Origin: Nelumbo lutea
Lineage: Eukaryota; Streptophyta; Magnoliopsida; Proteales; Nelumbonaceae
Length of the DNA: 64,000 bases
Direction: 5' to 3'
NCBI GenBank assembly: GCA_022828595.1
Contig: JAKGHH010000007.1
Coordinates: 32,240,356-32,304,355 of the forward strand
Both the position numbers and the translations under genes were made by a program. Every line of letters begins with the position of its first letter. The first letter of the stretch is position 1. Below the pieces are notes generated by a model. The model saw nothing but the letters and a program-made list of their open reading frames with translations. It searched no databases and had not been told where the DNA came from. Shown in pieces: positions 43,746 to 54,306 of the stretch.

Positions 43746-43979
43746 ACGCCACAGTTCCTCCAACTAGAGAAGAACCAAGGACTTTCCCTCAATCTGACTC
43801 GATTAGTGAGGTGATCCTCGGATTTTTAGACACAGGTATCTGGCCCGAAAGCTTGAGCTTCGACGACAAGGGACTCGGACCTGTCCCTAGAAGTTGGAAA
43901 GGCGAGTGTGATCGAGGGAAAGTCACCAGAACGAATGGCAATGAATGGGGAGGAATTGGTGGCGAGGCAGGATTTTAGT
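43746..43979 (+). pseudogene. Subtilisin-like protease fragment 1 (catalytic Asp region)
   Basis: This segment encodes the start of the mature peptidase domain of a plant subtilase. One frame reads [20 protein letters not shown]; after a frame change the next reads [37 protein letters not shown]. The DTGIWPES block carries the catalytic Asp (codon at 43829-43831) of the Asp-His-Ser triad. The usual plant sequence continues to a ...NRKLIGAR block, which is not found. A stop closes the frame at 43977-43979. Plant subtilases are secreted serine proteases; signal peptide, inhibitor domain and His region are absent. Confidence 0.9.
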
Positions 43980-44068
43980 GAATACTGCAACAAATTGGGA
44001 AGAACTGGTGACCGACACACACCTGTTGTTGACGACTATAGTGGGTAAGAAAACTAGACACAATTACA

Positions 44069-44119
44069 CCGATGGTGGCACCAGGTGTGAACAAATTAGA
44101 TGGTTGGTCTAGCGCGGTA
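44069..44119 (+). pseudogene. Subtilisin-like protease fragment 2 (before catalytic Ser)
   Basis: The frame reads PMVAPGVNKLDGWSSAV, matching the subtilase block 'PDVIAPGVNILAGW' found about 30-40 residues before the catalytic Ser. The Ser block itself is not seen. The piece is short, but it lies between two other subtilase pieces in the correct order and strand. Confidence 0.75.
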
Positions 44120-44300
44120 GAAACTACTATTGCAAGGAACTACTGCTATTATCACCAGTGGTGGTAGCCTTCACGTGCGACACCATGGATACGCAAAAGA
44201 GTTGCCACTGCAATTAGAGTAACTACTTGCTCTTGCGTGGTGTGAACTGCCACATGAGGAACTACCGATTTTATCACCGGTGGTGGCATCTTTCACGTGC
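44120..44300. repeat. Diverged direct repeat inside the Pack-type element
   Basis: GGAACTACTGCTATTATCACC...GGTGGTAGCCTTCACGTGCGACACCATGG is repeated about 115 bases on as GGAACTACCGATTTTATCACC...GGTGGCATCTTTCACGTGCAATGCCATGG. It lies between subtilase fragments 2 and 3 and is not recognisable subtilase sequence. Confidence 0.7.
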
Positions 44301-44401
44301 AATGCCATGGATATGCGAAGGATCTGCCTCTATGAGGAGAAACTTCATGCAGTCCCGTTTGACACCCATAGAGTGGAGGAACTATCGCTGCGACCACCAC
44401 A

Positions 44402-44640
44402 GTGAAGTATATGCAGACATTGATGAACGTGGGCACTCCGGTGACGTATAAGGTGTTTGTGGCATCGCAGGTGGAGTTGGTAAAGATCTTGGTTGAGCCA
44501 GATTCATTGGCCTTCAGTCAACCAAATGAGAAGAAAATGTATACGATGACGTTCAGCGGGGGTTCAATGTCATTGCGGACGACTAGCTTTGCTTGTCTTG
44601 AGTAGTCGGATGGGAAGCATGTTGTTGAGAGAAAGAACAC
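44402..44640 (+). pseudogene. Subtilisin-like protease fragment 3 (C-terminal Fn3-like domain)
   Basis: One open frame (to 44605) reads MQTLMNVGTPVTYKVFVASQ, then VELVKILVEPDSLAFSQPNE, KKMYTMTFSGGSM and TTSFACLE; past the stop it continues SDGKHVVE. This is the C-terminal fibronectin-III-like domain of plant subtilases ('R.V.NVG....TY.V......V.V.V.P..L.FS..NEK..Y.VTF.......FG.L.WSDG.H.V'). The final Trp before SDG is replaced by a stop (TAG from TGG). It is the best preserved of the three pieces. Confidence 0.9.
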
Positions 44641-46589
44641 TCTGGGTTGAGAGAAAGAAAGATTTTCAGAGAGGAATTTCAGTCAAAAAACAACTGACTC
44701 ACCATTAAGGGGCAGTTTAATCATGAAAAATGCATTTAGATTGATGCGGCATTGAATTTTAACGGTGTTCTAACGGATGGTGGATTTTAGAAAATAAAAT
44801 CTAACTAATATAGTGAGTTTTGGACGTTTTGAAAAGTTATGGTGAGTTTAAGAGAATTCATAAAAAGTAATGGTGGGTTTTGGACAATTTCCCTTTCCTA
44901 AAATTACTCCTAAACTTCCTCCCCCACTTTCTCCAAAATTATCTTTAATTTCTATTTATCTTCTAAATTATCTTCAAAATTATCTCTAATTTCTATTTAT
45001 CTTCTAAATTATCTTCAAAATTATCTCTAATTCCTATTTATCCTCTCCCATACTTTTTATCTATATATATCTAAACAAAGTTTGGATTAAAAAATTTAAG
45101 AATCATTTAAATATTCTAAAAAATATAAAATAACTTTTAAAATATCTATTAAAAACACAAAAAATAATTTTACATTTTTACAAAATATATCACGAAAATA
45201 TGTATTAACAATTTAAATTATGTTTTTTCAGATTATCAATTTAAATGTTTTTTAAATATTTAACAATATGCAATAGCTTTAAATAAACAAAATTCAAATA
45301 ACAAAAAAACTAAAATATTTTATAGATTATTTAAATATTTAAATAACTAAATATTTATCATAGCTAGATTTTAAATAGCTAAAATAACGAAATTATATAA
45401 TAAATTTAAAAAAATTCTTCAAAGTAGAAAAATAATTATAACATAATACTTAAACTAATAATAATTTAATATATTACAAAATTAATAATGAAAATATGCA
45501 ATAATCATATAAATTATGATTTTATGGATAATTAAATTAAAAAAATTAATATTTAAAAATTTAATTATTTTACATATTATTTAAGTATTTAAATAACTAA
45601 ATATTTAACATAACTTTATTTTAAATAGTTAAATTAAATAAATTATGTAATAAATTTAAAAAAATTTTAAATAATAAAAAATAATTATAACATAATATTG
45701 AAATTAATAATAATTTAATATTTTTTACATAATATTGTAAATAATTAATTTTACTTATATCAAGTAATAGTTTGAGAAAATAACCTTCAAAAAAATAATA
45801 TTTATTAATAGTAATTTTAAACTCTTAATCTATGTTTATTATATAATTATATATACCGAAATTAATATTTATTGTCTTTTGTGGTAAATGTATTTCCAAT
45901 GATTATGTATAAATTTATGTTGTTTTGTTATTTAATAGAAAACTTTCAATAATTATTGGAGATTAAATTAATATTATTAAAAATTTTAAATTTAATTTGT
46001 TGTATTTTTGTTTTAAGTTATTGATTAATATTTAGTAGAGATTAAACTATTATTTGAGATTATACTATTTATTGAATAAGTTAATATATCTTTAGTACTT
46101 ATTGTATTTTTGTAAATATTGTATTTTTCATTATCAATATATTTTCAATAATTGTGTATTTTTGTTATAAATTTTCAATAACTATTGGAGATTAAACTAT
46201 TGTTATTTATGAGAGATAAGATTATTAATTTAGTTAAAATTATGAGTGTTCATGAGTTTGTTCGATTCGGTCGTAGGCTATTTGGCCAACCAAATTGACC
46301 TAGTTAGTTGGTCAGCTGAAACCGATTAACCTTTTATGAAAATCGATCCACTCAAGTTGTATCTATGGTAATGTCGTTCGATTTTGGTTGATTTACAAAT
46401 GGCTAAAGTAAAACTAATCCAACTTGGTCGAATTGGGAAATTTTTGAACCAAAGCCAACCTAAAATACTAGAAAACCAACAAACTTGAATCGAGTTAATC
46501 GGGTTGGTTGGTTTCATTAGTTTGATAAATAAACCTAATTGAAATTAATTATTGTTATTTTTGTATTATAAAAATTTTATTATAAGACA

Positions 46590-46860
46590 TGCTTTCAGGG
46601 TTGAACAAATATAGCCAATAAAGTGGTTGCTCGTGTCTTATTAAGCACAAAAATGGTATTTTAATTTTTATTTTCTTTTGATTAAATTTATTTAAATAAA
46701 CATTAAAGTCAACACTGTCATTTTCCACTATCATCTTTGATTAAATCCATTCCAAATTATAAGTTGTGTTTTAGTAAAATGCTAAATATAGGGTAGATTT
46801 TAGTAAATCCATGAAACTACAAGGGATATTTTAATATATGACCCTTTCTATTATTTAGTT
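46590..46860. mobile_element. Fragment related to family M8
   Basis: Shares with 27089-27523 the blocks TTGATTAAATTTATTTAAAT, GTCATTTTCCACTATC, TTTTAGTAAATCCATGAAAC and ACAAGGGATATTTT.AATATATGA. Much diverged; only the right end is recognisable. Confidence 0.45.
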
Positions 46861-46875
46861 TTCTCTTAATAAATA

Positions 46876-46900
46876 CCGTGTATCTCACGGATCCCGCTAA
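46876..46900 (+). other. Helitron-like 3' terminus (hairpin then CTAA)
   Basis: CCGTG-TATCT-CACGG forms a perfect 5 bp stem with a 5 base loop; six bases later is CTAA followed by T. Helitrons end with a hairpin 10-12 bases before CTRR and insert between A and T. The match is suggestive but short; no 5' TC end is proven. Confidence 0.3.
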
Positions 46901-47090
46901 TAATCGAATTTAAGCCTAATTGACCTTATTTTTTATACGTATATATATATTTTAATTTTTATAAAAAAGGTTTTGGCTTACTCGAATTGAGCTCGAACTC
47001 AACTTGAGCTCGAACTCTAGTCTCGTGAAACCAAGCTAAAATTGTCAAATATTCGGCTCGAATCCACCCCCTGCGCCGTCACCGAGCACT

Positions 47091-47328
47091 GCGGAAGAGC
47101 TGAACCAGAAAGAAGGAAACGGAGGATTGTAAAATTTAATCGGACTCAGGTAATCAGATTGGATGTGGTTAAGAGACTCACGACCTCATGAATCCCGATC
47201 TGATAAAAAGCCTGGACCGGTATCGGGTCGATTATCGGATTTTTGAACTCCGTTGACAGCTCTAAAAAGCGCTGATATCTGCGTGGAACCGCGGAAGAGC
47301 TGAACAAGAGGGAAGGGGAGAAGGAGAG
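47091..47328 (+). other. Candidate 5'UTR exon(s) of the KRTCAP2-like gene, partly duplicated
   Basis: GCGGAAGAGCTGAAC occurs at 47091-47105 and again exactly 200 bases later at 47291-47305, each followed by a purine-rich stretch. The second is followed by GGAGAG and a donor GTAATC (cut after 47328). A donor-like CTCAGGTAATC also follows the first copy. GC-rich sequence here contrasts with the AT-rich flanks. Assignment to KRTCAP2 is inferred from strand, distance and the lack of another gene between. Confidence 0.4.
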
Positions 47329-50300
47329 GTAATCTCAATATATAATACTTCTGTGATTTGTTTGATTATACACTCAGTTTTTGACTTTTTCTTGTAGAAT
47401 TGATTCTTTTCCCAGTAAAGAATCACTTATGTTAGATTCTGGGTTAAACGAAACTTCCAGGTTTGAGGCTTTCAGCTTGGACTGTACATTTTTGAGGACC
47501 TGTCTCTTATGATGAGGGACGATAATGGAAATATCTTGAAATTTTAGATGTTCATCAGGATAATGTATTTCTAATCAATTGTTTACCATGATTATTTTGT
47601 GCTTGTTATTTCGAGAATTGAGACAGAATAGGAAGTTGGGGTAACTGGTTCTAAATGCCATTTTACTTGGATTCTTTACTTTAAGCTTTCTTTCTGAACT
47701 AACAGTGGTGTAGTAATTGTGAGCAAATTGAAGAATTCTAGGGTAGCTTCCAGTTGTTTCTTTATTCAACGAGCCGTTTGATCATTATTGACACCTATCT
47801 TCTTTAGTTCCTAGGAAGAAAGGGGTGGCGACTTTGATAGATTGCAGGCCTAATTGTGTTGCCTTGATCACATAGAAGATAATGGCTAAAGTTCTCTCTT
47901 GTTTAAAATAGGTTTTAAGATTTGTGGTGGTGCAAATTAAGGGGCTTCAATGAAGAGTCTCCACATACTAGATATTGTACTCATAAGTAGTGAATTTTTC
48001 ATTTTGTACTCCACAAATTAAGGGGCTTCAGTGTGATTTTTTTTTGGGTAGTGTGTACTTTTCATTTTTGGATGCACCAGCATTACACATTTTTTTGATG
48101 TTATCACTTATCAGTAATAAGGAAAATTTTCATCAATCATGAAAAAGTTATACAATTTTAAAGAAGCAAGGAGAGCAACAAAAAGTGAGGAAGTGCATCT
48201 CTGAAAGAAAAAATGAAAAATAAAAAGACGCCCCTCAAAACATCAAAATAGTTCTTGTCAATATCAACCTTTCTGAACCTTGTAAGTTGTCTTATAACTA
48301 GGGCCTGATTACACCCATAGAAATCTTTGCATTGACTTAGCTTCTTCTTCAAAAATCCTTCTGCTTCTCTCTGTCCATTTCCCTCATGAAAAATGCATCT
48401 CTAATGGTTGGTTAGGCATGTACAATCTCTTTGAAATAAAGAAAAGATAAAACTCCCTGAATGCAGCTAGCAATACAACAATAGATGAACTAAAACACCT
48501 TTTTTTGGGGCACATCATGCACATTTGCATGGTTGTCATCTTTAGTTGCCTTTTATTCAGGTTCTTTCTCAATATTGTTATCCAAGTTAAAGCTTCCACT
48601 TAGTAGGAACTGAATTTCCCCAAAATTTCTCAAATACCCCATTGTCAATTTTTTGGAGATTGAAGAGGCTGAGAACATGCATTTGTAATACCTGCACCCA
48701 GTGTTACTGGACTCTGACATGGGTTTTGGAATCTGACTTGTGTCCAGGAGTTTGGCTTTGCAAGATGAAGCAACAGGTAGTGTTTAGAAAATCAAACTGG
48801 ATTGGCCGGTTGGCCCAGTTGAACCATGACCCGGGGACCTTGGCTGGTTCGGTCATACCCCAATAACCGCTTTAATTAAAAAGCTGGTGAAAACCGGCTG
48901 ACTGGCCAGTTTAACTGGAAAACCGGTGTTACCATTAGTCCACCTCTTATCTTGTGTTAATTAATGACTCTTTATTGTACATATTACCTTATTACACATG
49001 TATTTTAAAGAAAATATAAATTAAGAGACTTGAACCCTAATCATTTGCTTTAAAACATAAGGACCTTGCCATCAATACACCATATTGCAGTATATTAAAA
49101 ACATTAGCAACAAGGGCTGTCTATGACATCCATTGAAAAGTATATACTGTTAAAATAGTCTTATATATTTTAAAATTTAGCATTATCGACCTATAGAAAA
49201 AAATGTCATATAGAAGTTTCTTTCAAGAATTCATGGAGTGTTGGAGTCCAGTACCTGATCAACATGAACACTTCATCCATCTAGGAGGGTCCATGCAATA
49301 CTGCCAGCACCACCTCTTAATAAATAAAAATAACATAAAATGGAGAAACAATGAGAAAGATCACTTAAAAGAGTGGAGGGCCTCCTTCATCCTCAACAAG
49401 ATCTGTTTTTATGGTTAAACTTTTCAACACCTAAAAGTCAAACAGCACCTACAATATCTAAGAGAGTGCGATTCCTAAGCCTAATTTCTGTATCAATCTA
49501 TTACTCAAATAAGACTCCTACCTAATAAAACTACTAATTAAATCATAAATGAATCCATGAAATCATAATCTTACTGTATCCATGTTCACACACTATTATA
49601 ATTTAACTAAAGATACCGATATCTAATATTTTTGATGAATACTCCATTCATCAAAAATAAAATAAAATAAAATTTCTGACCATAAGGTCCATAACATTCT
49701 GGCTTCATTAACTTACACCTTTCCATTACTGTCCCAAATCTCCAATTGGCATTTCTCAAAATCTTTTTAGCAACATTAGGCACTAATGGAGTACTCATCA
49801 ATCTCCCTCCTGTTATTTAATTGGTTAAATGCGATATTATTAAGAAAATAATTTCCTAGTTGAAATAGTCTAGACTCTAGATCAGCCATGTGTTCGATCC
49901 CCATTACAGTATAATTCATATTCCCTGCATTGTATTCACATTCACCAAGTGATGTTAGCTGCCCAAGGTCTTGTTCTCCCCTCAACTTTTCTGGATATGT
50001 GCCAAGGGTTTTGACACTGAAATCCCTATAAACAAAAGGTGGACAGAGGATCATGTGGGGCCCTTTTGGGCTCCAACATCTTGCAAATTGGAAAATCTCC
50101 TGGATGATTTAGGTTTCTTTGCTTAAGAACTCAACTAGTAGACCTGCTCCCAAATTTTTATATTTAAGTTTGTAGTCCAATATCTGTCATGTACATGCCA
50201 AACACATCATCAACAATTACCACGATAACATATGCAAGCATTTAATATTTGGGAAATAACATGAGCTTCATTGTTTAACTTCATTAGATTCAATCATAAT

Positions 50301-50437
50301 GGTTGCTACATTATTTCTGTGTTTGTAGTTTGTACAGATAAATGATTAGAATTTTATAGGTTTTGGATTATTTAGTAGTTCCTTTTTCTTTTGATTTCAA
50401 GGTTCAATTTCTCATACATGTTTCCTTGTTTTTGCAG
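47329..50437 (+). other. Putative first intron of the KRTCAP2-like gene
   Basis: No coding exon is seen in this 3.1 kb. It holds a diverged GGTT-rich fragment at 48791-48935 and minus-strand open frames at 49607-50054 without recognisable motifs. The acceptor TTGTTTTTGCAG ends at 50437. Confidence 0.4.
48791..48935. mobile_element. Diverged GGTT-rich miniature element fragment
   Basis: Contains GGATTGGCCGGTTGGCCC, GTTGAACCATGACCCGGGG, GGTTCGGTCATACC and GAAAACCGGCTGACTGGCC, the word style of the family, within the putative KRTCAP2 intron. The ends are not resolved. Confidence 0.45.
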
Positions 50438-50447
50438 CCTGGGATTC

Positions 50448-50603
50448 ATGGCAGGGTTGGGGAGCTCCATGCTATACTCATTTTTGCTATTTTCTGTCAT
50501 TCTCTCACTTCAGGAAACGTATAGGAAGAAATTGGCATCTTCAGAGTTATTTACCATACTTGGAGGCTTCATTAGCTCTCTCATTTTTGCTGTATTGCTA
50601 ACA
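50448..50603 (+). CDS. KRTCAP2: KRTCAP2 homologue (oligosaccharyltransferase accessory subunit), first coding exon
   Basis: The exon encodes 52 residues from the family start: MAGLGSSMLYSFLLFSVILS, LQETYRKKLASSELFTILGG, FISSLIFAVLLT. This is the N-terminal part of the Keratin_assoc (KRTCAP2) family, about 120-130 residues in plants, with two hydrophobic membrane segments at about residues 8-22 and 36-52. In mammals KRTCAP2 is a subunit of the ER oligosaccharyltransferase that glycosylates nascent proteins at the translocon. The acceptor GCAG ends at 50437, the ATG follows 10 bases on, and a donor GTAAGT starts at 50604 in phase 0. The next exon should begin with a Phe-Ile-Gly-Asn-type block; I did not find it before 64000. 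Either the next intron exceeds 13 kb because of retrotransposon insertions, or the gene is broken. Confidence 0.88.
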
Positions 50604-51968
50604 GTAAGTTCTTAAAATCACTCAATGTCCTACTATACTTTCCTATTATGTAATCTTTTTATTTATTACAAGCTGTCTTAAATAATTTGCTGTTTGTGAT
50701 CTATTTTAGTTTTTCTCATGGGCAACAGTTAGTTGTTACCATATGTAGAATGTCTTTGAGGATAGTTTCTGGATGTACCACGGCATAGATGTAATGCTCA
50801 GCATCTTGCAGAAACAAGGATACTTTACCTTATTTTATACATATATACATGTAACTTTATATATTTGGGTCCTGAAAGAAAATGTAACAAGGATACTTTA
50901 CCTTCTTCCAAAAAAAAAAACAAAAAAAAAAAGAAAATGTATGTAATAGGGATTCTAGCCTTGTGTGTGCATAAAAATGTCATTGTGGTATACTAGATTG
51001 AATTGAACTATAGATTTCTGCAAGATTTTGCAGCTTTGCTTTTGTCATGTGTTATAACTCCATTCTTTTGTTGATGTACCTCCAACATCAGTCCGTGCAA
51101 GGTGGGCTAAGCTTGTTCCAGATCTCCTTAGAACTATCTTATTCATAACTCTCTATTAATTTATCTTTGTTTTATTACTATTTTATAACATTGGCCATGG
51201 ATATTCCATTTTTCTCCAGTGAAAGTTTTTTTTTGCCATCCCTGTTAAATCCCTATTGATCACTACTTTCCTTTCCAAACCGAAACAATTGGCCAGCCTT
51301 GAAGTCACTGACCATTTTCTAGCTGTCAGCCCCAGTCTTGTGTATTCCCCTGGGAATTGGTTGTTGGCTAATCAAGATTTATCTCAGTTATGTACTGGTT
51401 GTTTATTGTACTTTTCATGTATTTGTGTATCGGTAGGAAGGAGACTTTAACATTGTCTTCTCATGTCTGCTTCCTTTTTAAGACTACTAATCACCTTCCT
51501 ATCTTCTTTGAATATCAATATTATCAATGTGGTGAAGCAATGACTAATTGCTTTGCGCTGTTTGGTCAATACAATGATTAGTCAACCAGAAAGGATATGT
51601 TCTTGTTGAATATTAACTATTAAGGTGTGTTATGGTTTTCTTAATTATGTTATGCAATTAAAGGTTTGACTATAATTTGCATTCTATTACCATATTGATC
51701 AATGAAGTAAGCGATCAGATTCTGAATCACACCCTTTCTCATGCACACAACTCTCTTTTCTTTCTTTCTTCTAATCCCCATTATTGTAATAGTTGGTTAC
51801 TCGTGTGGGCGTTTATTTTATGTTATTGTATTGGCTATTTTCTGTGTTGTTGGGCCGTAGTTCCTTTTGTTATTAGTTAAGTGGCATTGGTGTCGAGGAA
51901 AGCACAGTACTGGAAGAACACCCTCAAGAAGAATGGAAAGCTATCCGTAGCTGAGATGAGATTTAACG
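50604..51968 (+). other. Putative KRTCAP2 intron, no further exon found
   Basis: AT-rich DNA with a mixed A-run near 50910-50935 and short open frames without family motifs. A purine-rich piece at 51885-51960 looks coding in composition (GVEESTVLEEHPQEEW in one frame), but it matches no part of KRTCAP2. Confidence 0.4.
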
Positions 51969-52241
51969 AAGGTTTTTAAAACCAAACCGGACAATGAACC
52001 AGTCAGGGGTCTGGTTCCTGGGTCGAACGGTCCGACTGTTCGAACCGAATGGATGGCCCGTTCTGACAAAAAAAAAAGGCCAAACCGTTGGACGGTTTGA
52101 ACACTCGGGTCAGCGGTTTACTGACCAAATCAACGGTTTTTGGCGAAATAGCGGTTCTGGGGTAAAACGGGACCGGTCACTTGACCGGTTCCTAGTTTTT
52201 CCAATCTGACCATCCGGTCCAGTCCGGTTTTGAAAACCATG
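51969..52241 (-). mobile_element. GGTT-rich Mutator-like miniature element
   Basis: A well-preserved 273 bp copy in reverse orientation, AAGGTTTTTAAAACCAAACC to CCGGTTTTGAAAACCATG, flanked by GATTTAACG (51960-51968) and GATTTAACT (52242-52250), one mismatch in 9. It contains GAACGGTCCGACTGTTCGAA, GGTCAGCGGTTTACTGACC and TCACTTGACCGGTTCC. Confidence 0.85.
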
Positions 52242-52254
52242 GATTTAACTCTAA

Positions 52255-53804
52255 GGGCTGGTTTATAATGTTAACAGAATGGTTTAGGGAGGGGAGAAAA
52301 GCAGTTGGTCTTCATTTCCTTGGGAAAACAGAGTAAGTGACGGATTATGTTCATGGAAGCCATGCAGGAATTCCTTTGGAGAGGAGGTGTTCAGATGACC
52401 CAAAAGATACAAAATTGCAAAAGCCAATCGGGGAAGGAGGTAAATGAGGAGGCAGGCCAGGAAGAAAGACAGAGATACTTGGAATGACATAAAAAATTTG
52501 TAGTCTACATTAATAGACAAGTGAATTGCTGGAATTGTACTGCTGAGGCGATCAAAACTAGGCTAAGCCTTAAAGTTCCCTTCGATTTATGTTCATTCCA
52601 AGAAGGAAAGGCCCTACTAGAAATGAGAGATGAGGAGGAAATACATGTGTTACCAATCTAGACTTCAGAAGGATTAGTGGTGATCAGACAGTGGAGTCTG
52701 AGTGCAAAAAGGTGGAATGGGAGGGAATCCCTCGGTTAAATGTGCTAGGGCTCCCCTTTCATGTTTGGACTCAGGATACTTTCAAAAAGTTAGAACCTTT
52801 GTGTGGCGGAACCATGGAAGATCTGGACCTCTCAAACCTCAATGAAACTTCCTTTAGACTGGTTGGGGTAAAGCATGATGCTGTATACCCAGAGAGGTGA
52901 AGATGGAGATCGACGGAGAAATCTACATGATCTGGTTAAGATGGAGATTGACAGAGAAATCTACACAACCTGGTTGCTTTGGTCCATAGAAACTCGGCTA
53001 TGGAAAGGGTTGCAGGAGGAAGAAGATGTTGCTGACGTGACAATGGTCAAAGGGGATGGAGACTTGAGGAAGAAGATTGAGTCGACAGCTTTGGAAATCG
53101 AACGGGTCAAGAATTTTGAAAAGGCGCCATTAAGAGACCCGACGAGTGAACTGAAGAAAATGTTTGGTCTGAGTGAGTCTAAACCTAGGTTATGTGACCA
53201 CTTAAAGGGTCAGGTGGCTGGTTTAGTCCAAGGGGCAGGGGACACTACTTACGGTCTATCATCTTCTCAATCGACCCCAAAGCCCCTTGCTGATGCAGCA
53301 ATGATGCCTACTACCAGGAAACCTCCCAAAGCTTTAGGTAGATTGGTTGAAGCAATTGTGGCCTTAGACTGCAATTGGGTGTGGAAACCGGTGGTGTCTA
53401 ACAATGCTACAACCCTAGACAAACCCAACCCAAAGTTTTATAGGGAGGAGCCGCAGGAGCATGATGACTTTGAAGAAGATAGTGACTGGAAGGATCTAAG
53501 ACAGGAAGAAGACTACGGGGTAGACCAAATCCCTAGCATTGGAAGTGTTGATACAACTAAAGTTTGCAAGGTGTGGGATGATGAGATTTTGGAAATGGAG
53601 CTCCTATTTGTAGACCCACTTAGCAAGACTTATTTGGTTTCCAGAGAAGAGGGTTTCGAATTTCCTAGGGCATTTCTTGAGGTGGACTCAAATGTAGCTG
53701 AAAGAGATCTTGGAAAACAATTAGAGGTGAAGAAGGCTCAGGGTGTTCGTACTTCGGATCTTGGTCTAAACACCAATCCTAGTAAAGAAGCGCTAGGGGA
53801 ATAG
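52255..53804 (+). pseudogene. LINE ORF1 (DUF4283-like nucleic-acid-binding protein)
   Basis: One frame gives EGRKAVGLHFLGKTE, then VVYINRQVNCWNCTAEAIKT and GKALLEMRDEEEIHVLPI. At 52691-52900 WEGIPRLNVLGLPFHVWTQD, TFKKLEPLCGG matches the DUF4283 core 'W.RI.GIP.H.W....F..+....G'. A 309-codon frame (52875-53804) continues it as an acidic and basic low-complexity tail. A 36 bp tandem duplication at about 52902-52973 (GATGGAGAT.GAC.GAGAAAT) marks the overlap of the two frames. ORF1 proteins coat the element RNA. Stops at about 52340 and 52660 and the frame change at 52890 break it. Confidence 0.72.
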
Positions 53805-54306
53805 TCAATGGATGCCGTACCTGTGCTACCTAACAAGGATCCTTACTTGGTGGAAAGCTCACAAAGGAAGGCTTATGATAGTTAGGAGCAGGGAGTCACT
53901 ACCCCTTCCCCCCCTCTATTCTTGCCCCTGTTTTTGTTTTGCCTCATATTGTAGATTCCTCTAAAGGCTCTAACGTTATTCCCCTTGCCTAGCAGCCTTG
54001 GCATTAGAAAAGGAGTCAGTGGGGCTTGATATAGACCACCCTTCCTCCCAATTTCAGGACCTTTGTCAAAATCCGAATGAGTCTCAGGAGGGCAAGGCAA
54101 AACCAGATCAAGAAAGGAAAGAAGGGGTAGGGGAAAGGAGAGAAGGGGAAACTAAAGTTTATTGGAGGAAAAGTGGTAAGCAAAGGAAAAAGAAAGAGGA
54201 ATGAAATTGAAAAACTGAAGTGTGGTATAAACTATGGAAAGGAGGAAAGCAAGAGAAAGGGAAGTTTTGAATTTGACATCTTTATAGGGACTCTCTATCT
54301 GTTGAA

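Larger units (their letters stand above)
43529..44893. mobile_element. Pack-MULE-like element carrying subtilase fragments
   Basis: A 1365 bp element with inverted ends of about 85 bp: left GTAATTGTCCAAAACCCACC at 43531 onward; right the inverse of ...GGTGGGTTTTGGACAATTTCC ending 44893. Both arms also contain TTCTCTTAAACTCACCAT and its inverse. It is flanked by a perfect 9 bp duplication TTTCCTAAA (43520-43528 and 44894-44902). The paralogous host repeat at about 42950-42985 reads AATAATCTCTTCTCCTAAAA with no insertion, giving an empty site. Inside are three pieces of a plant subtilase in gene order. Long inverted ends, a 9 bp duplication and captured gene pieces are the definition of a Pack-MULE. 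No transposase is present. Confidence 0.85.
42812..46570. repeat. AT-rich dispersed repeat, copies 2 and 3, hosting a Pack-type element
   Basis: A partial copy (42812-43420) is followed by a longer one (43420-46570). Both open with CCATGTCATTTTT.AAACAAC, CCCAATAACCTAAATAATCT and CTTTCTCCAAAATTATCTCTA, then become A/T-only. The tail ATTTGGCCAACCAAATTGACC to GAAATTAATTATTGTTATTT matches 21400-22470. It carries no coding sequence of its own. The longer copy is interrupted by 43529-44893. The class of the repeat is uncertain. Confidence 0.55.

Noticed and set aside
52875..53804. 309-codon frame as a host gene
   Set aside because: It directly continues a DUF4283-type LINE ORF1 and is followed by the LINE endonuclease.
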